From NCBI RefSeq assembly GCF_000315055.1, contig NZ_BAER01000024.1:114688-178687 (forward strand): 64,000 bases of DNA. Direction: 5' to 3'. Under the pieces are notes generated by a model, which did not search any database, was not told the origin of the DNA, and was given only the letters and a program-made list of their open reading frames with translations. This DNA is from Paraglaciecola polaris LMG 21857. Its GTDB lineage: Bacteria > Pseudomonadota > Gammaproteobacteria > Enterobacterales > Alteromonadaceae. The translations under genes were made by a program, and so were the position numbers. Numbering within the stretch: the stretch's first letter is position 1; the number at the start of each line of letters is the position of its first letter. Shown here one piece after another: positions 32,702 through 41,238 of this stretch.

Positions 32702-33475
32702 TTAAAAGTTATCTTTCCATGCTCTGAGCGAGGCAAACACCGCTTCAGGGGTGGCCAACGCTTGTCCGGCAAAATGCTCGGCACGTTGCTGTACTTCCTT
32801 GTTATTGGTGCGCAAAAACGGGTTAATGGCTTTTTGCTGACCAATGGTTGACGGCAACGTAGGTTTTAAATCAACTCTCTGAGATTCCGCCCAGCCTTTA
32901 TAGTTCAATAGAGCCTCGTTATTTGGCTCTGCTGCCTGAGCGAACTTTATATTCGCTAAGGTGTACTCGTGGGTGCAGTAAACCTGTGTGTCATCATCTA
33001 GGCTCATTAATCGACTCAAAGATTGATACATCTGACGTGGTGTGCCTTCAAACAGTCTGCCACATCCAGCAGAAAAAAGTGTATCACCGCAGAACAATCC
33101 GCATGGACCCACATACGCTATGTGATCCAACGTATGCCCCGGTACTTCAATAATATTGAGGCTTATACCCAAAGAGGCTAATTCAATGTTGTCACCGTCA
33201 GTCAGGCGTTGGTTGATGGCTTGAATATTTGGGTTGGTAGGCCCGAACACGTTAATGTCGCCAAAGGCCTCAAGTAAATCGCTCAATCCACCTGTGTGAT
33301 CGCTATGATGATGGGTGATGAGTATGTCGGTTAATTGCAGGTTATTACGTTTACAGTACCTAATAACCGGTTTTGCATCACCTGGATCAACCACTGCGCA
33401 GGTTTCACCATTGGTTAAGCACCAAATGTAATTATCCTCGAATGCTTTAATTGGTTTAATTTTCAGGGACGGCAT
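32702..33475 (-). CDS. gloB: Hydroxyacylglutathione hydrolase (glyoxalase II)
   Basis: 257 residues from ATG 33475, preceded by GGAG; upstream in-frame starts to 33574 would add 33 residues that do not resemble the family. Metallo-beta-lactamase fold with THHHSDHTGG (the HxHxDH binuclear site), VPGHTLDHIAYV, FCGDTLFSAGCGR and YCTHEYTLANIKFA. It hydrolyses S-D-lactoylglutathione to lactate and glutathione in the cytoplasm, completing methylglyoxal detoxification. 29 bases upstream of mltD on the same strand and divergent from the methyltransferase gene. Confidence 0.95.
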   Translation of the reverse strand: MPSLKIKPIKAFEDNYIWCLTNGETCAVVDPGDAKPVIRYCKRNNLQLTDILITHHHSDHTGGLSDLLEAFGDINVFGPTNPNIQAINQRLTDGDNIELASLGISLNIIEVPGHTLDHIAYVGPCGLFCGDTLFSAGCGRLFEGTPRQMYQSLSRLMSLDDDTQVYCTHEYTLANIKFAQAAEPNNEALLNYKGWAESQRVDLKPTLPSTIGQQKAINPFLRTNNKEVQQRAEHFAGQALATPEAVFASLRAWKDNF

Positions 33476-33631
33476 GACGATCTCCAGTGACAACAGTGAT
33501 AAAACACGTGTAAAGTAATCCGACATTATACATATTCGAATTGTTAGTGCATGCACTAGTCTTACCTTGCTCACTATGTAAGGTGTAATATGTTGTTATG
33601 CCATTGGTAAAAATAGGTCGTTATTTAATTG

Positions 33632-34381
33632 ATGAAACCCGCGTTACTTGATACTAAACCACGTTACCCGCGTTCTTGGCAGGCGTTGCCTTACGGTCGT
33701 GAGCGAAAAGCCATAGTAGAGTCAGAACTAGATAGTATTACCCAACAATTTTTTGGTTATCATTTGGTAAAAGTAGGCAATTTGAGTAGTGAACTGACGC
33801 TGTCTAAATGTTCAATTAAACACTGTGTCAATATGGTGGCCAAAGAGCACGAGCACGCCACTATGCGCTCATTATCGCGAAACATGGCGCTAAAAGAGAG
33901 TAGTGTCGACGGATTCGTATTGGCTCATGAACTTGATTTTGCCCAAGATCCACATCAGATTTTACGAGAAATAGACCGAGCCATCATGCCTGATGGCGAT
34001 TTGGTTATTGTTGGCTTCAATCCCTTGAGTTTGACTGGGTTACGTAAATTGTTTTGGTTTAATCGCCAGAGTTTATTGCACGAAGCACGTTTTTTCAGTG
34101 TGCCGAGGATCAAAGATTGGCTACATTTGCTGGGTTTTGAAGTCACTCAGGTAAAGTATCGGCCGTACTCAAAACTATTTACCGCTCGTCCAGACAATAT
34201 AATTGTTCGCTGGTGTCAGCGCTTCTTACCTCATTTGGCCAGTGTATATATTATTGTGGCTAAAAAGCGCACGGTTCCATTATCGCCGATTAAACCCAAA
34301 TGGCAGCTTCAACCTAAATTTAGTGCCGTAGGAGCAAGTATTCGCGCGGGTGGTTTGAATAGTGAGAAACCGCAAAACTAA
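33632..34381 (+). CDS. Class I SAM-dependent methyltransferase (YafS-like)
   Basis: 249 residues from ATG 33632 (a TTG one codon earlier is possible). The C-terminal half of a Rossmann methyltransferase is recognisable: VDGFVLAHELDFAQDPHQILREIDRAIMPDGDLVIVGFNPLS, matching the type-11 methyltransferase motifs. The N-terminal SAM-binding glycine loop is degenerate (VKVGNLSSE), as in E. coli YafS, which occupies the same place next to gloB. Substrate unknown. Beyond it E. coli has rnhA and dnaQ; here a convergent metG follows. Confidence 0.8.
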   Translation: MKPALLDTKPRYPRSWQALPYGRERKAIVESELDSITQQFFGYHLVKVGNLSSELTLSKCSIKHCVNMVAKEHEHATMRSLSRNMALKESSVDGFVLAHELDFAQDPHQILREIDRAIMPDGDLVIVGFNPLSLTGLRKLFWFNRQSLLHEARFFSVPRIKDWLHLLGFEVTQVKYRPYSKLFTARPDNIIVRWCQRFLPHLASVYIIVAKKRTVPLSPIKPKWQLQPKFSAVGASIRAGGLNSEKPQN

Positions 34382-34417
34382 AAAACCTGCGCTAAGTTTG
34401 TGACGTAGGCAGGTTTT
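34382..34417. terminator. Bidirectional terminator between the methyltransferase gene and metG
   Basis: Stem AAAACCTGC / GCAGGTTTT (34382-34390 with 34409-34417), extended by CTA/TAG past a one-base bulge, with T runs on both outgoing sides. It directly follows the plus-strand stop codon and precedes the minus-strand metG stop at 34442. Confidence 0.8.
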
Positions 34418-34441
34418 GATTTTTGAATTGCAAAAAGTGTG

Positions 34442-36469
34442 TTATTTAACTTTCATACCTGCTTGAGCACCTTCATGGGGCTCCATTATCCACAGATCTT
34501 TACCGCCGGGGCCGGCTGCCAATACCATACCTTCAGATAATCCAAAGCGCATTTTACGTGGTGCTAAGTTAGCGACCATAACGGTGTGTTTACCAATTAA
34601 ATCTTCTGGCTGATAGGCTGATTTAATGCCCGCGAATACCTGACGGGTTTCTCCGCCTAAATCGAGCTCTAAGCGCAGTAACTTGTCAGCTTTTTCCACG
34701 TGTTCAGCGACTACTATCTTAGCGATACGTAAATCTATTTTGGCGAAATCATCAAATTCTATGGTCTCGCTAATAGGATCCTTTGCCAATGGGCTATTAG
34801 GATCAATAGTAACGGTTGGTGCTAAGTTTTCTTTGGAATCGTCAACCATAGCATTGACCTTATCCATATCCACACGCTGCATTAAGGCTTTAAATTTATT
34901 GATCTCATGGCCAGTTAATATGCTTTGAGCACTTGTCCAGTTAAGATCGTCGTTTAAAAATGCCTCAGCTTGCTCGGCTAATTTAGGTACCACAGGCTTT
35001 AAATAGACCATTAGGATGCGGAACAAGTTAATGCCGAGTGAACAAACATCATGGGTTAAAGCCTGTTTGCTTTCATCTTTAATGGTGACCCAAGGGGCAT
35101 TGGTATCAATGAACTGATTGGCTTTGTCGGCCAAAGCCATAATCTCGCGAACGGCTTTATGATATTGACGCTCTTCAAATGCTTGGCTGATGCTAGCTTG
35201 GGCGTTTTGAAATTCAGCCACTAATTCTGGTTCTAGTACGTTATCGGACAACTTACCGTCAAAGCGCTTAGTAATAAAGCTCGCGCATCGGCTGGCAATA
35301 TTCACCACTTTGCCCACTAGATCAGAATTTACTTTTTGCGCGAAATCTTCGAAGTTAAGATCAATGTCACTGACGTTGGCCCCCAGTTTTGACGCAAAAT
35401 AGTAACGCAGATACTCAGGATTTAAGTGATCTAAATAGGTGCGGCCTTTAATAAACGTCCCTTTAGATTTAGACATTTTGGCGCCATTAACGGTGACAAA
35501 ACCATGCACATTCACGCCAGTCGGTTTTCTGAACCCTGCGCCTTCAAGCATGGCCGGCCAGAACAGGCAATGGAAGTAGGTGATGTCTTTACCGATGAAA
35601 TGGTAAAGCTCAGCAGTGGAGTCAGCGCCCCAATATTCGTCAAAGTTAATGCCAGTGCGATCACACAGGTTTTTAAAGCTCGCCATATAACCTACAGGTG
35701 CATCGACCCATACGTAGAAGAATTTGTTAGGCGCCCCGGGTATTTCAAAACCAAAATAAGGCGCATCTCGACTGATATCCCATTGTTGCAAGCCTTTTTC
35801 AAACCATTCCTCAAGCTTGTTGGTAATTTCACTTTGCAGAGCATCGCTTTTTAACCAAGTGTGCAGCATGTCGGAAAACTGCGGTAAATCGAAGAAAAAG
35901 TGCTCTGAGTCTTTTAACACAGGTGTCGCGCCAGAGACGACTGAACGGGGATTTTTCATTTCCGTTGGGTCGTATGTTGCACCACAGCTGTCACAGCTGT
36001 CGCCGTTTTGATCGTCCGTTCCACAGCTAGGGCACGTACCTTTAACAAAGCGGTCAGGCAAGAACATGTTCTTTTCAGGATCGTATAACTGGCTGATCGT
36101 GCGCTTGGAAATATAACCAGCGTCATTTAATCGATTATAAATCAACTCAGAGAGCTCTTTGTTTTCGTCACTGTGTGTAACGTGGTAATTGTCGTATTCA
36201 ACGAAGAAGTCGAGCAAGTCTTGATGGTGCTCTTCACGGGTGCGGGCCACCATTTCTTCAGGCGTAATGCCAAGCTCTTGGGCTTTAAGCATAACCGGCG
36301 TACCATGTGCATCGTCGGCACAGACACTGTATATTTCGTGGCCACACATTCGTTGAAAACGCGTCCATATATCCGTTTGGATATGCTCTAAAAGGTGACC
36401 CAAGTGAATCGAACCATTTGCATAGGGGAGGGCGCTAGTAACAAGAATTTTACGTGGTTGTGACGACAT
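34442..36469 (-). CDS. metG: Methionine--tRNA ligase
   Basis: 675 residues. The class I signature is [16 protein letters not shown] near the N-terminus. A four-cysteine zinc knuckle follows ([17 protein letters not shown] region, about residues 144-161). KMSKS occurs in [13 protein letters not shown], at about residue 330. An anticodon-binding helical domain and a C-terminal EMAP-II-like tRNA-binding OB fold ([15 protein letters not shown] to MVLAAGPGG) complete a full-length, dimer-type enzyme as in E. coli. It charges initiator and elongator tRNA-Met. Divergent from the Mrp/ApbC gene, again as in E. coli. Confidence 0.97.
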   Translation of the reverse strand: MSSQPRKILVTSALPYANGSIHLGHLLEHIQTDIWTRFQRMCGHEIYSVCADDAHGTPVMLKAQELGITPEEMVARTREEHHQDLLDFFVEYDNYHVTHSDENKELSELIYNRLNDAGYISKRTISQLYDPEKNMFLPDRFVKGTCPSCGTDDQNGDSCDSCGATYDPTEMKNPRSVVSGATPVLKDSEHFFFDLPQFSDMLHTWLKSDALQSEITNKLEEWFEKGLQQWDISRDAPYFGFEIPGAPNKFFYVWVDAPVGYMASFKNLCDRTGINFDEYWGADSTAELYHFIGKDITYFHCLFWPAMLEGAGFRKPTGVNVHGFVTVNGAKMSKSKGTFIKGRTYLDHLNPEYLRYYFASKLGANVSDIDLNFEDFAQKVNSDLVGKVVNIASRCASFITKRFDGKLSDNVLEPELVAEFQNAQASISQAFEERQYHKAVREIMALADKANQFIDTNAPWVTIKDESKQALTHDVCSLGINLFRILMVYLKPVVPKLAEQAEAFLNDDLNWTSAQSILTGHEINKFKALMQRVDMDKVNAMVDDSKENLAPTVTIDPNSPLAKDPISETIEFDDFAKIDLRIAKIVVAEHVEKADKLLRLELDLGGETRQVFAGIKSAYQPEDLIGKHTVMVANLAPRKMRFGLSEGMVLAAGPGGKDLWIMEPHEGAQAGMKVK

Positions 36470-36587
36470 GTTTAGTTTGGTTTCTTCGTTTAATTAAAAA
36501 GGCCGCAAATGGTATCTAAATTAAGGCACTATTGCATCAGGTAAAAGCTACCTTGCGCCAATTTCATTGTTATTTATTAGGAGTGTC

Positions 36588-37652
36588 ATGTTATTTAATC
36601 GGTCTAAGCCTGAGCAAAAAGTGCGACAGCTCATTTCAAAACTACTCGCTACGGCGTTTAACCTCAGCGAAAAGCAAGTTGGATCTTGGCTAACAATATC
36701 CTCACATGATGTGTTGATCTGCTTGCCATTTGCAGCGGGACAGTTGCATGGTGCTTTAGAGCAGCAAATTCGCGCTGCATCGAATGAGCAGAATGTGACG
36801 CTAGGACACATCGTGTTCGAAACCGCGATACAGGCCTCACCTACAAAGGTGAGTAAAGTGAGCAAGATTAAAAATATTGTTGCTATAGCATCAGGCAAGG
36901 GCGGCGTGGGTAAATCGACCACCAGTGTGAATATTGCGTATGCCCTGATGGCTCAAGGTGCAAAAGTGGGCTTGTTAGATGCGGATATCTACGGGCCATC
37001 TATCCCTATCATGTTGGGCAATACGGAATCGACGCCTGCCTCCCGTGATGATAAAACCATAGTGCCTTTTGCTGCCCATGGTTTGGTGGCAAGTTCGATT
37101 GGTTATTTTGTGCCGGCAGAAAATGCCACGGTTTGGCGCGGCCCTATGGCCAGTAAAGCTCTGGAACAGTTACTGCGTGAAACGGACTGGCCAGAGTTAG
37201 ATTATCTCATTGTCGATATGCCCCCAGGCACAGGGGATATACAGCTGACACTTGCTCAACAGATACCGGTGAGTGCCGCGGTGATTGTCACCACACCCCA
37301 AGACCTAGCCGTGGCCGATGCAAGCAAAGGTATCTCCATGTTTAATAAAGTATCTGTCCCTGTGCTTGGTTTGATTGAAAATATGAGCCTGTATATTTGC
37401 CCGAAATGCGGTCATCAGGAACATATTTTTGCGCAAAATGGGGGAGTTGAATTGGCCAAGCGCAATAATGTGCCCTTGTTAGGGCAATTACCTCTGAACA
37501 TCAAAATTCGTCAGCATACAGATAGTGGTACACCTCTTTTGGTATCCGAACCTGAGGATCCACTTAGTCAAACATATATGCAGTGCGCTTTGGCGATCTC
37601 AAAGCAACTGTATTTGAATGGCTTGTCAGACTTACGCATACAAAATGTTTAA
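36588..37652 (+). CDS. apbC: Mrp/NBP35-family iron-sulfur cluster carrier ATPase
   Basis: 354 residues from ATG 36588, chosen for the AGGAG at 36579-36583. A DUF59-like N-terminal region (about 1-85) is followed by a deviant Walker A GKGGVGKST (about 104-112), the switch DADIYGPSIP, VDMPPGTGD and a late CPKCGH, whose CxxC bridges an iron-sulfur cluster at the dimer interface. It carries and transfers 4Fe-4S clusters to apoproteins; a local client could be LeuC. Divergent from metG, with dcd 78 bases downstream on the same strand. Confidence 0.93.
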   Translation: MLFNRSKPEQKVRQLISKLLATAFNLSEKQVGSWLTISSHDVLICLPFAAGQLHGALEQQIRAASNEQNVTLGHIVFETAIQASPTKVSKVSKIKNIVAIASGKGGVGKSTTSVNIAYALMAQGAKVGLLDADIYGPSIPIMLGNTESTPASRDDKTIVPFAAHGLVASSIGYFVPAENATVWRGPMASKALEQLLRETDWPELDYLIVDMPPGTGDIQLTLAQQIPVSAAVIVTTPQDLAVADASKGISMFNKVSVPVLGLIENMSLYICPKCGHQEHIFAQNGGVELAKRNNVPLLGQLPLNIKIRQHTDSGTPLLVSEPEDPLSQTYMQCALAISKQLYLNGLSDLRIQNV

Positions 37653-37730
37653 AAACGTTGAACATACCGCGCTGGCTACGCATAATTGCGCGGCTATTTA
37701 TCTAAAACCCTACTACTGAGTTCAAAAATT

Positions 37731-38330
37731 ATGCGTTTGTGCGACAAAGACATCTTGACCCACCTTAAAAACGGCAAAATCAAAATTTTACCTGAGCCTG
37801 ATTATGCTGAAATAAGTGGCGTAACCGTCGACATTCGCTTAGGCAATAAATTTCGGGTCTTTAATGAACACCAGGCACCGTATATCGACTTAAGTGGGCC
37901 TAAAGCTGAAGTGCAAGCTGCGCTTAATACTGTGATGAGCGATGAAATTAGCGTGGGTCCAGACAAATCGTTTTTTCTACACCCTGGTGAGCTAGCTCTT
38001 GCGGTGACGCTTGAGTCAGTGACGCTACCCGGAAATATTGTTGGTTGGTTAGATGGGCGCTCTTCATTAGCACGTTTAGGCTTGATGGTGCACGTCACTG
38101 CGCATCGCATCGACCCTGGTTGGTCAGGTAATATTGTATTGGAATTTTTCAATAGCGGTAAATTGCCCTTAGCATTAAAACCGGGTATGAAAATTGGCGC
38201 ACTGAGCTTCGAAGTGATGTCGGACTTCGCAGACAAGCCATATAACGCGCGTGTGGATGCTAAGTATAAGAACCAAGAAGGCGCAACTGCTAGCCGCATC
38301 AGCGGTGATGATAAAACTGATGAACAATAA
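37731..38330 (+). CDS. dcd: dCTP deaminase
   Basis: 199 residues from ATG 37731, where the product begins MRLCDKDI as in E. coli Dcd (193 residues); an upstream TTG at 37686 would add 15 foreign residues. Signatures: [27 protein letters not shown] and [17 protein letters not shown], the latter with the catalytic Glu. It converts dCTP to dUTP plus ammonia, feeding thymidylate synthesis. It follows the apbC gene on the same strand, an order also found in E. coli relatives. No strong terminator follows; an imperfect stem occurs near 38346-38370. Confidence 0.95.
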   Translation: MRLCDKDILTHLKNGKIKILPEPDYAEISGVTVDIRLGNKFRVFNEHQAPYIDLSGPKAEVQAALNTVMSDEISVGPDKSFFLHPGELALAVTLESVTLPGNIVGWLDGRSSLARLGLMVHVTAHRIDPGWSGNIVLEFFNSGKLPLALKPGMKIGALSFEVMSDFADKPYNARVDAKYKNQEGATASRISGDDKTDEQ

Positions 38331-38432
38331 CGTTTGTCAAAAATGGTGTTAGTGCTTTGCTAATGCCACCAAATTCATCGCTGGGTGTTAGTGGGGATAA
38401 ACCATAGGCATTTAGTGCAATCCGGTTAGCCA

Positions 38433-39332
38433 TCACCCTTGTTCACCTACTTGTGCCCGTATCGCGCCAGGGCTCATGCCAAGCACTCGTTTAAACGCCT
38501 TTGAGAATGATGACTCGTTGTCATATCCGCAGGCTAATGCAGCGTGTAGCGTAGAGACATTCTCGTCAGCAAGCATCCGATAGGCCATACCTAAGCGCCA
38601 CTGAGTAACATATTCCATGGGGGATTGCTGCATAACGGTTTTGAATAGGACGTTAAACGCCGCCCGGGACATAAAACATTGCTGAGCAAGTAACTCAATC
38701 GTCCATTTTTTATCCGGAGCACAGTGTATTGCCTGCATAGCCGCGGCTAATTTTGGATGAACCGTTGCGGCCAGTACTCCGGTGTCAGTGGGCAAATGTT
38801 GACGGAAAATAATCGCTAAAATTGCCTCAGCAATTCTGCCCATAATCAGCTCAGAGCCTTTATTTTCATGGCGAGACTCATCCAATAACGCATACAACAA
38901 ATAGTGCAGGCCAGTAGGTGTCCCCTCCAATGATTGACTTTTAATGATCACAGCATGGGGTAAATGTGTGGTGATACTGCTAATCAAAGGGTGGTTGTGA
39001 CTAAAGTAACCGCAAACAAGGCCCGTGGAATTTACGTCTGGCCCGTTAGCGTAATTTTGTGATGGAGTGCTGTTAATCACAGCAGAGGTCTGGCTATCGC
39101 TGCTGATTACGTGGCCGGTATCGCTAGGGAATAGCACTATGTCACCTTGGGACAACTGCGTAATCTCATCGCTCCCGGGTAGGGTTAAAAAGCAGTTACC
39201 GTGGCTTACAACGTGAAAATTCATATATTGCGTACCTGACGTATCTATTGCCCAACTGCCACAATATTGGCCATTGTGAAAGATAGTGGCGGATACTTTA
39301 AAAGTGGCAAATAACTGATTTAATACATCCAT
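38433..39332 (-). CDS. AraC-family transcriptional regulator with cupin-type sensor
   Basis: 299 residues. The N-terminal half (about 10-180) is a cupin-like ligand domain of the AraC-binding type (MNFHVVSHGNCFLTLPG, QGDIVLFPSDTGHVI). The C-terminal 100 residues hold two helix-turn-helix motifs, KKWTIELLAQQCFMSRAAFN and ALACGYDNESSFSKAFKRVLGMSP. This cupin type is common in regulators of reactive-carbonyl or oxidoreductase genes. It is divergent from the YHS-domain gene (114-base spacer) and may control it; inducer unknown. Confidence 0.9.
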   Translation of the reverse strand: MDVLNQLFATFKVSATIFHNGQYCGSWAIDTSGTQYMNFHVVSHGNCFLTLPGSDEITQLSQGDIVLFPSDTGHVISSDSQTSAVINSTPSQNYANGPDVNSTGLVCGYFSHNHPLISSITTHLPHAVIIKSQSLEGTPTGLHYLLYALLDESRHENKGSELIMGRIAEAILAIIFRQHLPTDTGVLAATVHPKLAAAMQAIHCAPDKKWTIELLAQQCFMSRAAFNVLFKTVMQQSPMEYVTQWRLGMAYRMLADENVSTLHAALACGYDNESSFSKAFKRVLGMSPGAIRAQVGEQG

Positions 39333-39446
39333 AGACGTTCTGACATAACCTTTAGTTTTACAGACATAGTGATGAAAGGCACCACTACCTATACTTTCCC
39401 TCGTTGACTACATCAGTCCCTGAACATCCAAATCGAGGAAATAAAA

Positions 39447-39914
39447 ATGAAAAATCTATTCACCCTAAAATCTCTCTTTACTGCCGTAGCTATCAGCGTC
39501 TCTAGCCTAAGTTTTGCGGGCGTTGATACACAAACCGACAGTAACGATGTTATTTTAGCCGGTCACGATGCGGTAGCCTATTTTACCCAAAACAAACCTG
39601 TACTGGGTAAATCAGAATTTACTGCTGTACATAACGACGCGATATATCGCTTCAGTAGCGCGGCTAATCGTGATGCGTTTAACAGCAACCCTGAAAAATA
39701 CGCTCCTGCGTACGGTGGGTTTTGTGCTTTTGGCACAACGTTTGGTAAAAAATTCGAAATCGATGGCAAGGCTTTCGAAATCGTTGATGGTAAACTTTAC
39801 GTCAACAAAAACCTTGACGTTTATCAAGCATGGAAAAAAGACATTCCTAAGCATTTAGTTGAAGCACAAGAGCAGTGGCCGACCATTGAATTCACGCCGA
39901 GTGCACAGCTTTAA
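39447..39914 (+). CDS. Secreted YHS-domain protein
   Basis: 155 residues with a Sec signal peptide (MKNLFTLKSLFTAVAISVSSLSFA). The mature protein is a YHS-type domain: VILAGHDAVAYFTQNKPVLGKSEF, YRFSSAANRDAFNSNPEKYAP and GGFCAFGTTFGKKF. YHS domains are thought to bind metal (often copper or heavy metal) through a cysteine and neighbours; here Cys in GGFCAFG is the candidate. Divergent from an AraC regulator and followed by a long hairpin. Physiological role unknown. Confidence 0.88.
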   Translation: MKNLFTLKSLFTAVAISVSSLSFAGVDTQTDSNDVILAGHDAVAYFTQNKPVLGKSEFTAVHNDAIYRFSSAANRDAFNSNPEKYAPAYGGFCAFGTTFGKKFEIDGKAFEIVDGKLYVNKNLDVYQAWKKDIPKHLVEAQEQWPTIEFTPSAQL

Positions 39915-39937
39915 TTGAGCTTTTGGCAAACACTATT

Positions 39938-39980
39938 CAGATAAACTAGAATCCCATTTTATGGGGTTTTAGTTTATCTG
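39938..39980 (+). terminator. Long hairpin after the YHS gene
   Basis: A 20-bp stem: CAGATAAACTA pairs with TAGTTTATCTG, and inside it GAATCCCAT pairs with ATGGGGTTT through two G-T wobbles, around a three-base loop. The T run (39967-39970) lies within the stem, so the inner stem plus TTTT could act as terminator on the plus strand. Confidence 0.65.
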
Positions 39981-40261
39981 TGGCGGGTGCATAAAATAAC
40001 CTCATGGCATTTTTCTAACGCAAGCAAAAGGCAAGGCCGATCACCATTTTTGATTCGTTACAGGGATTGACCGGAAGCAAGCGTAAGTTCATTCACATTA
40101 AAAATGCGCGCATGGGTGTATTTGTTGAATATAAAATATCCAGGGGAAGAGAAAACAGCACTAAAGGACAGCGATTTGTTTAACAAATAGGCGAACAGTC
40201 AAATCAAAGCGTATTTCTCATTGCAAAATATCCAAACTCCCGTAATATTCGGCACCTCGGT
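39981..40261. other. Intergenic region before tRNA-Pro
   Basis: 281 bases (347 counting from the YHS stop) with no open frame of note; apart from the tRNA promoter near its end I see no further element. Confidence 0.5.
40221..40248 (+). promoter_or_regulatory. Sigma-70 promoter of tRNA-Pro
   Basis: TTGCAA (40221-40226), 16-base spacer, TAATAT (40243-40248), followed by a GC-rich discriminator GGCACC typical of stringently controlled stable-RNA promoters. The mature tRNA would begin about 7 bases after the start site. Confidence 0.6.
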
Positions 40262-40338
40262 CGGTGTGTAGCGCAGCTTGGTAGCGCACTTCGCTGGGGG
40301 CGAAGGGGTCGTAGGTTCGAATCCTATCACACCGACCA
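40262..40338 (+). tRNA. tRNA-Pro (anticodon GGG)
   Basis: A complete cloverleaf. The acceptor stem is CGGTGTG / CACACCG. The D arm has GCGC stems around AGCTTGGTA. The anticodon arm is CTTCG-CTGGGGG-CGAAG with GGG at positions 34-36, the T arm is GTAGG-TTCGAAT-CCTAT, the discriminator is A and an encoded CCA ends the gene. It reads CCC and CCU proline codons. No integrase or repeat of its 3' end is seen nearby, so it is not marking an island here. Confidence 0.97.
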
Positions 40339-40557
40339 TTTCTAAACGCTTTCAGCACTACTTGGCTAAATACAGCCTCTTGTTAATACCTTCATATATC
40401 ACTCACCTAATTCTCTGATGTAATGGCTTTATAAAGCCATGCTTGTTGCTGTTTAAAAAGACTGTAAATTGATTTTTCTTTGGCTATTTAAGGCTGAATC
40501 ATTTGGTAAATATTCATCACTGGTTTACCTATAGCAGTTGAATTGCCGGGTTGTATT

Positions 40558-40974
40558 CTATGCACCTAACAAAGGTAAAGTTTTGATACTGTGATATTTA
40601 AGTGCCAACGTGAGGCAATGTGCCAAGGCTGCAGTATTCATATTACCAGTCAAAGCAATCACAATGGCTCTTTTACCCTCATAGATGAATTCGTCAGGGT
40701 AAATTTCGCGAAAGGTTTCCACTAAAACCGACTGGCAATGGAAATAGACTTTGATGTGCTCCGGCTCCTTGTTTTTCCAGTCAATTCGAACGGTGCTGCC
40801 GCCTTTTGTGCGATAGCTGGGCTCGTTCCATTTAAGTGACTCTTCCACTTCCCCCAAGGCATTTTCTTTGGCCACTGCAAATATTAAGTTGCGGATTGTC
40901 CTGAAATGCTGAGCCGCTGTTAATGGGTATGTGTCTAATTTGTCGTAAATTTCTGTTTTCATTTTTATGACCAT
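40558..40974 (-). CDS. DUF1801-family protein
   Basis: 138 residues (an ATG four codons later, 40962, is an equally possible start; neither has a clear ribosome binding site). The run LGEVEESLKWNEPSYRTKGGSTVRIDWK and FREIYPDEFIYEGKRAIVI match the DUF1801/YdhG-like small-protein family, an intein-barrel-like fold of unknown activity. No signal peptide, so cytoplasmic. It stands alone downstream of tRNA-Pro, on the opposite strand. Between them lies an 18-bp perfect palindrome (40423-40440). Confidence 0.75.
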   Translation of the reverse strand: MVIKMKTEIYDKLDTYPLTAAQHFRTIRNLIFAVAKENALGEVEESLKWNEPSYRTKGGSTVRIDWKNKEPEHIKVYFHCQSVLVETFREIYPDEFIYEGKRAIVIALTGNMNTAALAHCLTLALKYHSIKTLPLLGA

Positions 40975-41238
40975 TTCGATTTTAGCGGTTTATCCTGCAT
41001 CATCCGGTTATATGACGTGCAATTATTACCAGAGTCCAGAGTTGTTTAAACAAGATATCTATGTACCGATTAATACAGCGGAGGTAGTTAATGAATACGT
41101 ATGTAGCACGCTATCGATACAGTACTACTCAGGTTATCATTTGTGATTAAATTGTTAACACACTAAGCTGTGTTTTTCATGGATATGTGCGCATGCATAG
41201 TCAGTGAAATAGCAGTTTTATTCTTGGAAGTAGCCGCC

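Noticed and set aside
37802..38299. 165-codon minus-strand frame opposite dcd
   Set aside because: Entirely inside dcd on the other strand, no family resemblance and no start signal.
40262..40338. tRNA-Pro as an island attachment site
   Set aside because: No integrase, no displaced repeat of the tRNA 3' end and no mobile genes within the window.
40423..40440. 18-bp perfect palindrome ATGGCTTTA/TAAAGCCAT between tRNA-Pro and the DUF1801 gene
   Set aside because: Could be an operator or chance; no neighbour to link it to, so not called as a feature.
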